Assembly: GCA_016937945.1 (NCBI GenBank)
Contig: JAFGVP010000068.1
Span: 1-34,943, forward strand
Reading direction: 5' to 3'
DNA from: Pontiellaceae bacterium
GTDB taxonomy: Bacteria; Verrucomicrobiota; Kiritimatiellia; Kiritimatiellales; Pontiellaceae
DNA: 34,943 nt
In this document: in pieces, positions 25,291 through 33,569 of the stretch
Position numbering within the stretch: the stretch's first letter is position 1
How the letters are laid out: each line of letters opens with the position of its first letter
Made by a program: the position numbers and the translations under genes
The notes under the pieces: model-generated
Database searches by the model: none
The model's input: only the letters and a program-made list of their open reading frames with translations
Told to the model about the DNA's origin: nothing

Positions 25291-26570
25291 AACGACTTTT
25301 CTATCTGGCGCGCAAGGATGTTGCCGTCCTGCTCAGTGATAAGGCCAACCTGTTCTGGGTGATCGGTTTCCCTGTGGTATTCGCCCTGTTTTTCGGGCTC
25401 GTTTTTTCAAGTACCAGCGGCGGCGACAGTGCGATGAATATGAAAGTCGGACTGGTTGATCTGGATCAAAGTGTTCAGTCGCGGCGATTCACGGAAGACC
25501 TAGGCGCCGAAGAGGGCGTTGAGCTGATCGCTATGTCCATGGATCAGGCCCGTGACGAGGTTCGCAAGGGAAAGGTGACTGCGGCCTTGATCCTCAACGA
25601 AAACTTCAGTGCGAACGACGGGATGGGATTCGGTCCCGACGCTTCGGCGATGCAGATTATGTCGGATCCTTCATGCCAGATGCAGACCGCCTATCTGCAG
25701 GGGATTGTCACCAAAACCCGTTTTACAGGATTCCGCGACTTTTTCACGGACAAGGAGCGCGCTGATGAGCAGTTTCAGTTCTGGCGGGATGGTATTGCGA
25801 AAGATGCATCGCTCAATCCATTGCTGCGCGCAACCTGCATGACTTTCTTTGATTCCCTCGAAAGTTTTACGGACCAGTTGCGCGAGAGCGAAGCCGGCGC
25901 CGAGATGCCGGACGATTTCATGACCATTGAGACTGTCAGCATTCAGGTGGATGAAGACGGGGGCGATTTCCCTGCGCAGGGATTCCAGGTTACACTGCCC
26001 CAATGCATCCTGTGGGGCATCATCGGGTGCGTTGCAACATTTGCGGTCTCCATGGTACGGGAACAGACGACCGGAACCTTTGCCCGCCTCTGTGTCGGAC
26101 CGGTCGAAAAGACGCACATCCTTGCGGGTAAAGGGCTGGCCTGCTTCTTTACCAGCGTCATGGTGGTGACCTTTTTATACGTTCTGGCCAAACTGCTATT
26201 CCATGTATCGATCGGGAACCTTCTCTATTTCGCCGTGGCCGTTTTCTGCACCATCTTCTGCTTTGTCGGCATCATGATGTTTGTCTGCACGCTGGGCCGG
26301 ACCGAGCAGGCCGTCGGAGCCGCAGGGTGGGGGCTTCTGATGATCATGTCCATGCTGGGCGGCGGCATGATGCCGCTGATATTCATGCCGAAATGGATGC
26401 AGGATGCCGGCGCCATCAGTCCCGTGAAATGGGGGATCTATGCGATGGAAGGAGCCGTATGGCGACAGTTCAGTTTTTCTGAAATGCTGGTTCCCTGCGG
26501 CGTGCTGCTGGGTATCGGCGTACTCTTTTTTGCCGTCGGTTCCACCATTCTCAATCGCAGAATTTCTTAA
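25287..26570 (+). CDS. ABC-2 type transporter permease
   Basis: The 427-residue protein has one N-terminal membrane helix (about 22-44, ANLFWVIGFPVVFALFFGLVF), then a long extracytoplasmic domain (about 45-240), then five helices at the C-terminus, the ABC-2/NatB/YhgE layout. The large domain includes KVGLVDLDQSVQS and VTAALILNENF, common in this family. It starts at GTG 25287 with GTGA overlapping the ATPase stop, and AGGAGG lies at 25270-25275. The two proteins must form one exporter. It ends 16 bases from the convergent cysK. Confidence 0.93.
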   Translation: MKRLFYLARKDVAVLLSDKANLFWVIGFPVVFALFFGLVFSSTSGGDSAMNMKVGLVDLDQSVQSRRFTEDLGAEEGVELIAMSMDQARDEVRKGKVTAALILNENFSANDGMGFGPDASAMQIMSDPSCQMQTAYLQGIVTKTRFTGFRDFFTDKERADEQFQFWRDGIAKDASLNPLLRATCMTFFDSLESFTDQLRESEAGAEMPDDFMTIETVSIQVDEDGGDFPAQGFQVTLPQCILWGIIGCVATFAVSMVREQTTGTFARLCVGPVEKTHILAGKGLACFFTSVMVVTFLYVLAKLLFHVSIGNLLYFAVAVFCTIFCFVGIMMFVCTLGRTEQAVGAAGWGLLMIMSMLGGGMMPLIFMPKWMQDAGAISPVKWGIYAMEGAVWRQFSFSEMLVPCGVLLGIGVLFFAVGSTILNRRIS

Positions 26571-26586
26571 TGGGTCCGGCGCCGGA

Positions 26587-27474
26587 TCAGAGCAGGGCGG
26601 TGCTGAAATAGCGTTCTGCACGGTCCGGCAGGATGGTCGCAATATTTCCGCCGATGCTTTTCTGAATCCTGCGGGCGGTCCAGACGTTGGCGCCGGACGA
26701 GATGCCGACCAGCAGTCCGTTGTTGCGTCCGAGCTGTCGCGTGGTTTCAATGGCATCGTCGTCGGTCACTTCAACCACCTCATCCACCAGCGAAACATCC
26801 AGAATATCCGGAACAAAGCCGTCTCCGATTCCCTGGATCTGGTGCAGGCCCGGTTCGTGTCCCAGCAGGGCGGATACATTTTTCGGCTCCACGGCAATAA
26901 TGCGGATGTCCTTGTTCCGTTCCTTCAGGAAACTTCCGATGCCCTGCAGGGTTCCGCCGCTTCCGATGCCCGCGATAAAGCAGGAAATATTTCCGTTCAT
27001 CTGCCGCCAGAGTTCGTGCGCCGTCTCTTCATAATGCACGCGGGCATTATCCTTGTTTCCAAACTGGTCGAGCATGACCGCCGCAGGATCTGCCGCAACC
27101 AGTTCTTTCGCTTTGTTTACAGCGCCCGGAATGCTTTCGCTGTCAGGCGTTAGGATCAGTTCGGCACCGAGCGCGGTGATCAGCTTTTTACGTTCTTCGC
27201 TCATGCCTTCCGGCATCACGATTTTTACTCGATAGCCTTTCAGTCGTCCGGCGAGCGCGAGGCCGATACCCGTGTTGCCGGAGGTCGGCTCAATAAGCGT
27301 GCTTTCCGTCGTGAGGCGTCCGTCGCGTTCGGCCCCTTCGATCATGGCGAGCGCCACGCGATCCTTGATGCTTCCGCCGGGATTAAGGAACTCCGCCTTG
27401 GCATAGATTGGTTCTCCCTGAAGTTGAATCAGGGGGGTATTCCCGATCAGGCTTAATATGTTGTCGGTCAGCAT
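26587..27474 (-). CDS. cysK: Cysteine synthase (O-acetylserine sulfhydrylase)
   Basis: The 295-residue fold-type II PLP enzyme has the Schiff-base lysine K37 in NPGGSIKDR, the phosphate/substrate loop TSGNTGIG, GIGSGGTLQGIG, EPKNVSALLG with the following GLHQIQGIGDGFVP, and GLLVGISSGAN. It makes L-cysteine from O-acetylserine and sulfide. The protein is slightly shorter than typical CysK and lacks extra C-terminal domains. GGAG lies five bases before the ATG. It is the last gene of a three-gene minus-strand set after the ELM1-like gene (18-base gap). A palindrome, GGTCCGGC/GCCGGATC, spans the convergent junction at 26573-26588. Confidence 0.95.
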   Translation of the reverse strand: MLTDNILSLIGNTPLIQLQGEPIYAKAEFLNPGGSIKDRVALAMIEGAERDGRLTTESTLIEPTSGNTGIGLALAGRLKGYRVKIVMPEGMSEERKKLITALGAELILTPDSESIPGAVNKAKELVAADPAAVMLDQFGNKDNARVHYEETAHELWRQMNGNISCFIAGIGSGGTLQGIGSFLKERNKDIRIIAVEPKNVSALLGHEPGLHQIQGIGDGFVPDILDVSLVDEVVEVTDDDAIETTRQLGRNNGLLVGISSGANVWTARRIQKSIGGNIATILPDRAERYFSTALL

Positions 27475-27492
27475 GGTGTCTCCGGACTCGGT

Positions 27493-28443
27493 TTATTCAG
27501 AGTGGGTAAGCAGGGTGGATACAGCTGACAGAAGCGGCACCGGATCAATTTTTTCAGCAGCATTTCCAAGCGTTCCGTCAAAAATGTGGACGGCGTTTTT
27601 CTGTTCCAGTCCGCCGATCAGTTCCTCAAATTTATTCGGGGTCTTGAGTTGGCGGTTCATCAGAATTTCCACTTTGGCGGTTCCAAAGCTGGCGCATTCG
27701 CTGATCATGGAGGCGGAGTCGGAGGTGACAAAGAGGCGGTCACAGAGTTGGATAAAAGCGGGAATCGGGTTATAGGCGTCGCGCGAGTTGATGAGTGTGT
27801 AATCAAACGGCATTGATTCGATGATGGCTTCCACTTCTTTCGGGGTCCGGCGCGAGGTTGTTACCCAGCGCTCCATTCCTTCGGTCAATGCGAAGACCCG
27901 TTCCAACTGTTGTTTAATCTGATCCGGATCAATATCCGAGATCGCGTTGGGGCCCCCGATCACAATGCCGGCCGCCGGCTTCGAGGTGCTGTGCTTTTGA
28001 GAAAATTCGGCGGCTTTCTCTTTAAAGAATGCCGGCTCGGCGGCACAGAGATTGAGCGGCAGTTCGGTGATATTGTTTCGTTTGGGTGGGTGATCGTAGG
28101 CCGGGCAGAGAATATGGCTGAAATCGAGCCGGTAACTTTTCGGATAAAGGATGGCAACGTTTGGAATCTTCATCCGGCGCGCCAGCAGTTTGTTGGCATA
28201 ATAGGTTGTGGAACCGGTGGAGATAATGAGTGTTAAGTGTTCAGTGTTAGGTTTTAAGTCGGCAGAAAGCAGTCTTCCAGTGAAAATTCCCAAGCGGTCG
28301 AGGAGATAGGAGCAGGCCTTGGCGGCACGGCTTTTGTAGGCCACTTCAATGATTTCATACTTCAGGCCCAGATGTTTGCACAGGGCGATGGACTGGTTGA
28401 AGTGGCCGGGTTTGCCGTCGCTGACAATCAATGCGAGTTTCAT
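27493..28443 (-). CDS. ELM1/DUF1022-family protein
   Basis: This is a 316-residue protein of the mitochondrial-fission-ELM1-like family. Typical blocks are LIVSDGKPGHFNQSIAL at the start, LIISTGSTT, VAILYPKS, IVIGGPNAIS, WVTTSRRTPKEVEAII and LFVTSDSASMISECASFGTAKVEI. The C-terminal block resembles the donor-binding half of GT-B glycosyltransferases. The bacterial function is not established. Here it is translationally coupled (ATGA 28440-28443) to an LpxL-type acyltransferase, so a role in lipid A or LPS synthesis is a fair inference. The frame is open to 28473; the ATG at 28443 was chosen for the overlap and because conservation begins there. Confidence 0.85.
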   Translation of the reverse strand: MKLALIVSDGKPGHFNQSIALCKHLGLKYEIIEVAYKSRAAKACSYLLDRLGIFTGRLLSADLKPNTEHLTLIISTGSTTYYANKLLARRMKIPNVAILYPKSYRLDFSHILCPAYDHPPKRNNITELPLNLCAAEPAFFKEKAAEFSQKHSTSKPAAGIVIGGPNAISDIDPDQIKQQLERVFALTEGMERWVTTSRRTPKEVEAIIESMPFDYTLINSRDAYNPIPAFIQLCDRLFVTSDSASMISECASFGTAKVEILMNRQLKTPNKFEELIGGLEQKNAVHIFDGTLGNAAEKIDPVPLLSAVSTLLTHSE

Positions 28444-29354
28444 CTTTTCTTCCGTGCTTTCCACAGGCCCCAACGGTCATGCACCCAGAACCACTGCTCA
28501 GGATATTCCAGGATAATCTGCTCGGCGATTTTCTGATGAACCGCCGTGAGTCCGGCAACCTGTTCCTCCATAGGCGCTCCGTTGTCCTCCCATTGAACCG
28601 GTTCGCCGATAATCATTCGGTAGCGTTTGTGTGCGAGTCGGATCATGAAAACCGGAATCGTGGTGATTCCGAATCGGATCTGGAGCAGGGCGGGGGTTGC
28701 CGTGGTGCCGGCCATCCGACCGAAAAATTCGGTGCGAATGCCCTCTTTAATGTTTAGCTTCTGGTCAATCATGATGCCGGCGGGTTCACCTTTGCGGGTC
28801 GCCTGCATGATTTTCATCATGGCGTTTTTCTTATAGAAAATCCTGACCCCGAAGCGTTCGCGCAAAGGGAGCATGATCCGTTCTTCAAGCAGGGCATTGT
28901 CGGTTTTCCGGGCAATGACGTGGCACTTGATCTTCAGGCGGAGCGCGGCATACTGGGGCATCAGTTCCCAGTTGCCGATATGGCAGGAAAAGAAGAGTGC
29001 GCCGTGCGGCGAGTCGTGTACGGCATGCTCAAGCCGCTCCCAATGATCCGCTTCAACCATGTCCAGCAGCTCTTCGTTGCTGATCCGGCCGCTCATGATA
29101 AGCGTATTCAGGGCCAGAGACTCGGAAATGTTCAGGAAGTGGGTACGAACGATCTGCATGCGCTCCGCTTCACTTTTTTCAGGGAATACCACCTCGGTAT
29201 TCATCAAAGCGGTGATTCGGCGCCGGGCGAGCAGAGAGCAGGAGAGGCGGCCGAGTCCGCGGTAGAGGCCAAAGACGCATGCTTCCGGCAGCAACCGGCT
29301 GAGGCCTAGCAGGAACCTGACGGCCCCATATTCAATGTAATCGGTTTTCTTCAT
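28440..29354 (-). CDS. LpxL/HtrB-like lipid A acyltransferase
   Basis: The 304-residue protein has the HxxxxE catalytic motif at H125-IGNW-E130, an N-terminal hydrophobic anchor (about 12-32), ISESLAL, ARKTDNALLEERI, and the GIMIDQKLNIKEGI and FFGRMAGTTATPALL blocks of the lauroyl/myristoyl acyltransferase family. It would add a secondary acyl chain to a lipid A precursor at the inner membrane. The frame extends upstream to a TTG at 29402, but the ATG at 29354, with GGAG 11 bases upstream, is more likely. It heads a three-gene operon and faces the divergent LptF/G permease gene. Confidence 0.92.
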   Translation of the reverse strand: MKKTDYIEYGAVRFLLGLSRLLPEACVFGLYRGLGRLSCSLLARRRITALMNTEVVFPEKSEAERMQIVRTHFLNISESLALNTLIMSGRISNEELLDMVEADHWERLEHAVHDSPHGALFFSCHIGNWELMPQYAALRLKIKCHVIARKTDNALLEERIMLPLRERFGVRIFYKKNAMMKIMQATRKGEPAGIMIDQKLNIKEGIRTEFFGRMAGTTATPALLQIRFGITTIPVFMIRLAHKRYRMIIGEPVQWEDNGAPMEEQVAGLTAVHQKIAEQIILEYPEQWFWVHDRWGLWKARKKR

Positions 29355-29476
29355 CGCAAAATAAACTCCGGAACAGTTAAACGGATTTGATGGAGACTTC
29401 AACTGGATTGCCTCTTAACTTGAGTCGGGCAGGTTTCCTCCATACAGTATACGCCTCTATTTTCGGGGGATTAACA

Positions 29477-30604
29477 TTGGTAAAGCTGAGCAAATATCTG
29501 ATCCGTGATTTTCTGGTGACCTTTTCCATGGCCATGCTGCTGATTACGTTCGCGTTCAGTATCGGAGCCATCTACAAGGCCGTTGATGTAATGGCCAAGG
29601 GGCTTCCGGTTTCCACCGTCGGTCGGTTTTTTCTCTATAATCTCCCGTATTCCATCGCTTTCACGATTCCGTTGAGTGCACTGTTTTCGGCCCTGCTGTT
29701 GTTCGGGCGGCTTTCCGCCGACAGCGAAGTCAGTGCCATGAAAAGCGGGGGGCTCAGCCTGTGGCAGATTGCTTCACCGATCGTATTTGTGTCGTTTATT
29801 CTGGTGTTGCTCTGTTTGTATAATAACTGCGTGGTTTACCCACGAGCCACGCTGGCGAATCGACAGCTTCTGGCGACCATGGGCGTGGCCGATCCGATCA
29901 AGCTGCTGGAAGAGGGGCAGTTTATCCGGGAATTTCCCGGCTACATGATTTATGTCGGTCAGAAAAAACAAAACCGCGTACGTGACCTGATTGTCTATGA
30001 AGTTGATGAGGATACCGGCCGGGTCACAGGTACGATCCGTGCCGCACGAGGAATCATGACGACCGATGATGAAAAATCGATCCTCAATATTGATCTGTAC
30101 GATGTCCGTATTGAGATCCCGAACGCGGAAGCGCCCAACGACGCAACAAAAACCCGCTATATCAGCGCCAGTGAATATCCGATCCGGCTCGATTTCAAGG
30201 AGTTGATGGGAAAGAACAAGATTCCTGTAAAGCGTAAGTATATGACGTTCTACGATCTGCTCGACCGCATCCGCCACCCGGGCGACTATTATCCTCTGGC
30301 CTACGAGCAGATGCGTCAAAGGGAGAGGGGGCGTGACCTGATCGAACTGAACCAACGGATCTGTCTCGCCGTTGCGCCGCTCATGTTTGTACTTATTGCG
30401 ATTCCTTTGGGTATCAAGTCGCACCGGAAAGAGTCGTCGGCCGGCATGCTGATCAGTCTCTGCGTGGTAACCATTTATTATATCTTCATCATTCTCTCCG
30501 ATACCTTCGAGGAAAGTTACGCGCTGAAGCCTTGGCTGTTTCCGTGGATTCCGATTGTCGGCGGGCAGATTGCCGGCATTCTGCTGCTCCGGCGCGCCGA
30601 TTAG
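29477..30604 (+). CDS. LptF/LptG-family permease
   Basis: The protein is 375 residues from a TTG start at 29477, with GGGGGA at 29465-29470 as a well-placed ribosome binding site. The N-terminal LSKYLIRDFLVTF and following helices (to about 130), a periplasmic beta-jellyroll domain (about 135-275) and three C-terminal helices match YjgP/YjgQ. GRLSADSEVSAMKSGGLS is the family signature in the first membrane half. LptF and LptG form the membrane part of the LptB2FG complex that pulls LPS out of the inner membrane. Only one such gene is in this window, so its partner lies elsewhere. The frame is open upstream to 29387, but that stretch lacks family features. Confidence 0.88.
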   Translation: MVKLSKYLIRDFLVTFSMAMLLITFAFSIGAIYKAVDVMAKGLPVSTVGRFFLYNLPYSIAFTIPLSALFSALLLFGRLSADSEVSAMKSGGLSLWQIASPIVFVSFILVLLCLYNNCVVYPRATLANRQLLATMGVADPIKLLEEGQFIREFPGYMIYVGQKKQNRVRDLIVYEVDEDTGRVTGTIRAARGIMTTDDEKSILNIDLYDVRIEIPNAEAPNDATKTRYISASEYPIRLDFKELMGKNKIPVKRKYMTFYDLLDRIRHPGDYYPLAYEQMRQRERGRDLIELNQRICLAVAPLMFVLIAIPLGIKSHRKESSAGMLISLCVVTIYYIFIILSDTFEESYALKPWLFPWIPIVGGQIAGILLLRRAD

Positions 30605-30721
30605 GGCTTTGGTCCAGAATCCTCAGGGACGGGCTTGCCTTGCTGCGGGGTCCCCTGTATCTTCTGCTCTTCTTTCTTGAAACCGGGAGGGCGTCGAGGC
30701 GATTCCCGGCGTACGTGTTGA

Positions 30722-30818
30722 AGGTTGGTCTCTGTGCGACGGATGCCGGGGAACCCCGTCAGGGCCGGAAGGCAGCAGCGGTAAACCGTGTTTTCCGGGT
30801 GTACGGAAGCATCGGCCT
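30722..30818 (+). ncRNA. ffs: Signal recognition particle RNA, small bacterial type (4.5S)
   Basis: The universally conserved apical region GTCAGGGCCGGAAGGCAGCA lies at 30758-30777, with the GGAA tetraloop and the asymmetric loop that binds Ffh. The outer stem pairs AGGTTGGT (30722-30729) with ATCGGCCT (30811-30818) over all eight positions, including G-U pairs. The length of about 97 nt is right for the small SRP RNA. A weak TTGAAA/CGATTC promoter with a 17-nt spacer lies at 30677-30705. The ends are estimates. It stands just before dnaX, a common arrangement. Confidence 0.93.
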
Positions 30819-30874
30819 GAGCGTATGCCGGGGATCTCTTCGGTGCCCTGCCGAAGGCGGAATAGCGGAGAACT

Positions 30875-32521
30875 ATGGCGTACGAAGTACTAGCGAGAAA
30901 ATGGCGGCCTCAGCAATTTGCGGATGTGGTGGGGCAGGATCACGTCACGCGGACGCTGGCCAATGCCATTGAGACCGATCGCGTGGCTCACGCGTATATT
31001 TTTGTCGGTTCGCGCGGAACCGGAAAAACGACCTCCGCCCGTATTCTTGCCAAGGCGCTCAACTGCATGGAGGGGCCGACGCCCAATCCGTGCGACAAGT
31101 GCGATGCCTGCCGCGAAATCATGGCGGGCAACAGTCTGGATGTCATCGAAATCGATGGAGCGTCGAATAACGGCGTCGATCAGGTGCGTGACCTGCGGGA
31201 TAACGCCCGCTATGCGCCGGCACGCGGTCCCTACAAAATCTATATCATCGACGAAGTGCACATGCTCTCGACTGCGGCCTTTAATGCCCTGCTCAAAACG
31301 CTGGAAGAGCCGCCGCCGCACATAAAGTTTATCTTTGCGACCACTGATGTACACAAGGTGCTCCCGACCATTCTGTCGCGCTGTCAGCGCTTTGATCTGC
31401 GTCGCATTTCCGTGCAGGACATCGTCGATCGCCTGCGCCGCGGCTGTGCGGAGGAGGGCATCACCATTTCCGAGGATGCCCTGCTGGCCATCGCCCGCGG
31501 AGCGGAAGGCGGCCTGCGCGATGCCGAATCGGCGCTGGACCAGTTGATTTCCTTCCGCGGCAAAGAGATTGATGAAGACGATGTGCTGGCGGTTTTCGGA
31601 CTGGTATCGCGTTCCGTGCTCGAAAATATGACGACCGCCATCCTGAAATCCGATGTGCCGCAAATCATCCATATTGTCTCCGCCATGGATCAGGCCGGCA
31701 AAGACCTGCAGCGGGTTGTCATGGAACTGCTCGAAAGCTTTCGGAATCTGCTCGTGGTGCTGTATGCGGGACAGGGCGCCGCATCGCTGGAACTTCCTGA
31801 AGCACAGCTGCAGTTTTATCAGGCTCAGGCGCCGTCCACTGAAGCGGGGCGCGTGCTGCGTATTATTGATGCACTGATCGAAACCGACAGCCGGATGCGC
31901 TATGCGCTTTCCAAGAAAACACTGCTTGAAACCGGGCTGATCCGCTGTTCGCGGGCGGCCGAAACGGCAACGATCAACGAGCTGCTTAAACAGGTGGCCG
32001 AGCTAAAAAAAAACTTTAAATCCGGCGCAACACTAGCGCCGACTGCCTCCGCGGCGGCTGCATCGCTCTATGGCGGCGATGCCGAAAAAAAAAAGCCTGA
32101 CGAGCCGGCTGAGCTGAATCTGCTCTTTATGAAATGGCACGCCATCATTGATCTGGTGGGGCGTGCGGACCCGCTTTCCCGCCGTTATTATCTCGATACC
32201 GCCCCGCTACGGGTGGATCACGATCATCTGGTGGTCGGTTTTGATCCTGAATTCAAGGCGGATCTTGAGCGCTTCGACGATGACCGCTCCAGGCTGGCGC
32301 TGGCCCGCGCCGTGAACCGGGTGCTCGGGCGTATGCTGGCCGTCTCTTTTGAACCGCTCAAGCCCGATGACCGACGGGCGCTGCCGGCCGATCACAAGGT
32401 GAAGAAGGAGGAAGGGAAGCCTGTCGAACCGACGAATGAGCTGGTAAAATGGTACTCAAATCCCGTTGTGAAAACCGTGGTCGAAGCCTTTAATGGGGAA
32501 ATTGACGACGTGCGCGAATAA
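30875..32521 (+). CDS. dnaX: DNA polymerase III subunits tau/gamma
   Basis: This is a 548-residue clamp-loader ATPase. Walker A is GSRGTGKTT (45-53), the zinc-binding cysteines are C64, C73, C76 and C79, Walker B/DExH is IIDEVH (124-129), sensor I is ATTD, and the arginine-finger motif is SRCQRF (168-173). The C-terminal third is the tau-specific, variable part. Runs of nine A (32005-32013) and ten A (32085-32094) sit where gamma should end. Slipping back one base at either run meets a stop at once (TAA 32017-32019, TGA 32098-32100), giving products of about 381 or 408 residues. CGGAG lies just before the ATG. The dnaX-ybaB-recR order is the classical conserved cluster. Confidence 0.97.
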   Translation: MAYEVLARKWRPQQFADVVGQDHVTRTLANAIETDRVAHAYIFVGSRGTGKTTSARILAKALNCMEGPTPNPCDKCDACREIMAGNSLDVIEIDGASNNGVDQVRDLRDNARYAPARGPYKIYIIDEVHMLSTAAFNALLKTLEEPPPHIKFIFATTDVHKVLPTILSRCQRFDLRRISVQDIVDRLRRGCAEEGITISEDALLAIARGAEGGLRDAESALDQLISFRGKEIDEDDVLAVFGLVSRSVLENMTTAILKSDVPQIIHIVSAMDQAGKDLQRVVMELLESFRNLLVVLYAGQGAASLELPEAQLQFYQAQAPSTEAGRVLRIIDALIETDSRMRYALSKKTLLETGLIRCSRAAETATINELLKQVAELKKNFKSGATLAPTASAAAASLYGGDAEKKKPDEPAELNLLFMKWHAIIDLVGRADPLSRRYYLDTAPLRVDHDHLVVGFDPEFKADLERFDDDRSRLALARAVNRVLGRMLAVSFEPLKPDDRRALPADHKVKKEEGKPVEPTNELVKWYSNPVVKTVVEAFNGEIDDVRE

Positions 32522-32565
32522 CGAAGCGCACATACGATGCTTTAAGCAAAGGAAGGATACACGCT

Positions 32566-32886
32566 ATGAACATGATGAAGATGATGAAGCAGGCCCAGGA
32601 TCTGCAGAAAAACATGAAGAAAAAGCAGGATGAGCTGGCAAAGACCGAAGTGCAGTTTACCGCCGGCGGCGGCATGGTTACGGCAACGGCCACCTGCGAC
32701 CTGAAAATTAAAAGTATTAAGATCAACCCGGATGCCGTGGATCCCGATGATGTGGAAATGCTTGAAGACCTCGTTTTTGCCGCTGTCGACGGCGTATTGA
32801 ATTCCGCGCAGGAAACCATGTCGAAGGAAATGGGCAAGCTGACGCAGGGCATGGGCCTTCCCGGCGGCATGGGACTGCCCTTCTAA
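32566..32886 (+). CDS. ybaB: YbaB/EbfC nucleoid-associated protein
   Basis: The 106-residue protein has a helical, lysine- and methionine-rich start (MNMMKMMKQAQDLQKNMKKK). The YbaB core follows: FTAGGGMVTATATCDLKIKSIKINPDAV, then DDVEMLEDLVFAAVDGVLN. It ends in a glycine/methionine-rich tail. YbaB binds DNA as a dimer and is encoded between dnaX and recR in very many bacteria, exactly as here. AAGGAAGG lies about 10 bases before the ATG. Confidence 0.97.
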   Translation: MNMMKMMKQAQDLQKNMKKKQDELAKTEVQFTAGGGMVTATATCDLKIKSIKINPDAVDPDDVEMLEDLVFAAVDGVLNSAQETMSKEMGKLTQGMGLPGGMGLPF

Positions 32887-32962
32887 ATTTTGGCCATAGA
32901 GATACGCCGGGTGAAGGGTTTTCCATGATCCCCTGTGTCTTCCGTGGTGGAATAGAACTTCT

Positions 32963-33568
32963 ATGCAGCATTTGATTCCTCTTGATAATCTGGTAGCGGC
33001 GCTCAGCCGGTTGCCCGGTATCGGACGGCGTACGGCTGAACGCATGGCGATGGCCCTGGTTCAGGACCAGAAGGGCCTCATGCGCATTCTTGCCAACGCC
33101 CTGCTGGAGGCCGACGATGCGATTGCCGCCTGCGAGCGCTGTGGAAACATCACGCTGTCATCCAAAAATCCATGCGACCTTTGCATCCGTCCCCGGCGCG
33201 ATGCGCAGGTTCTTTGCGTGGTGGAAAGTCCCGGCGATATCATCAAGATCGAGGAGTCCGGCGGTTTCCAAGGGCGTTACCATGCGCTCATGGGCCGCCT
33301 CTCTCCGATGCATGGCGTCGGCGCTGCCGATCTGCGGGTGGACCGTCTCCTGCGGCGTATTACCGATGAAAAAATCGAAGAGGTCCTGATTGCACTTGGG
33401 ACCGATGTAGAAAGCGATGCCACCTCCAGCTATCTTAAAGAGGTTCTTTCAACGCGCAACGTGAAGGTTTCTCGCATCGCCTTCGGTCTTCCGGCCGGCA
33501 GTGCGATTGAATATTCCGACGCGACAACCCTGGCCCGTGCCATTAAAGGTCGGCAGGAAATCGGGTGA
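32963..33568 (+). CDS. recR: Recombination protein RecR
   Basis: The 201-residue protein has the N-terminal helix-hairpin-helix LSRLPGIGRRTAERMA, the zinc finger with CERCGN and CDLC pairs, and a Toprim domain (VLCVVESPGDIIKIEESGGFQG). GRYHALMGRLSPMHGVG and a C-terminal RIAFGLPAGSAIEYSDATTLARAI complete it. RecR acts with RecO and RecF in gap repair by loading RecA. It ends one base before the convergent LRR remnant, with no room for a terminator between them. Confidence 0.98.
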   Translation: MQHLIPLDNLVAALSRLPGIGRRTAERMAMALVQDQKGLMRILANALLEADDAIAACERCGNITLSSKNPCDLCIRPRRDAQVLCVVESPGDIIKIEESGGFQGRYHALMGRLSPMHGVGAADLRVDRLLRRITDEKIEEVLIALGTDVESDATSSYLKEVLSTRNVKVSRIAFGLPAGSAIEYSDATTLARAIKGRQEIG

Positions 33569-33569
33569 T

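Noticed and set aside
26573-26588. Bidirectional terminator between the ABC-2 permease and cysK
   Set aside because: The sequence is palindromic (GGTCCGGC/GCCGGATC) but has no T-tract on either side and overlaps the cysK stop, so termination is not supported.
30532-30972. 146-residue plus-strand ORF between the LptF/G gene and dnaX
   Set aside because: It covers the SRP RNA and overlaps both coding neighbours; the arginine/glycine-rich translation shows no domain.
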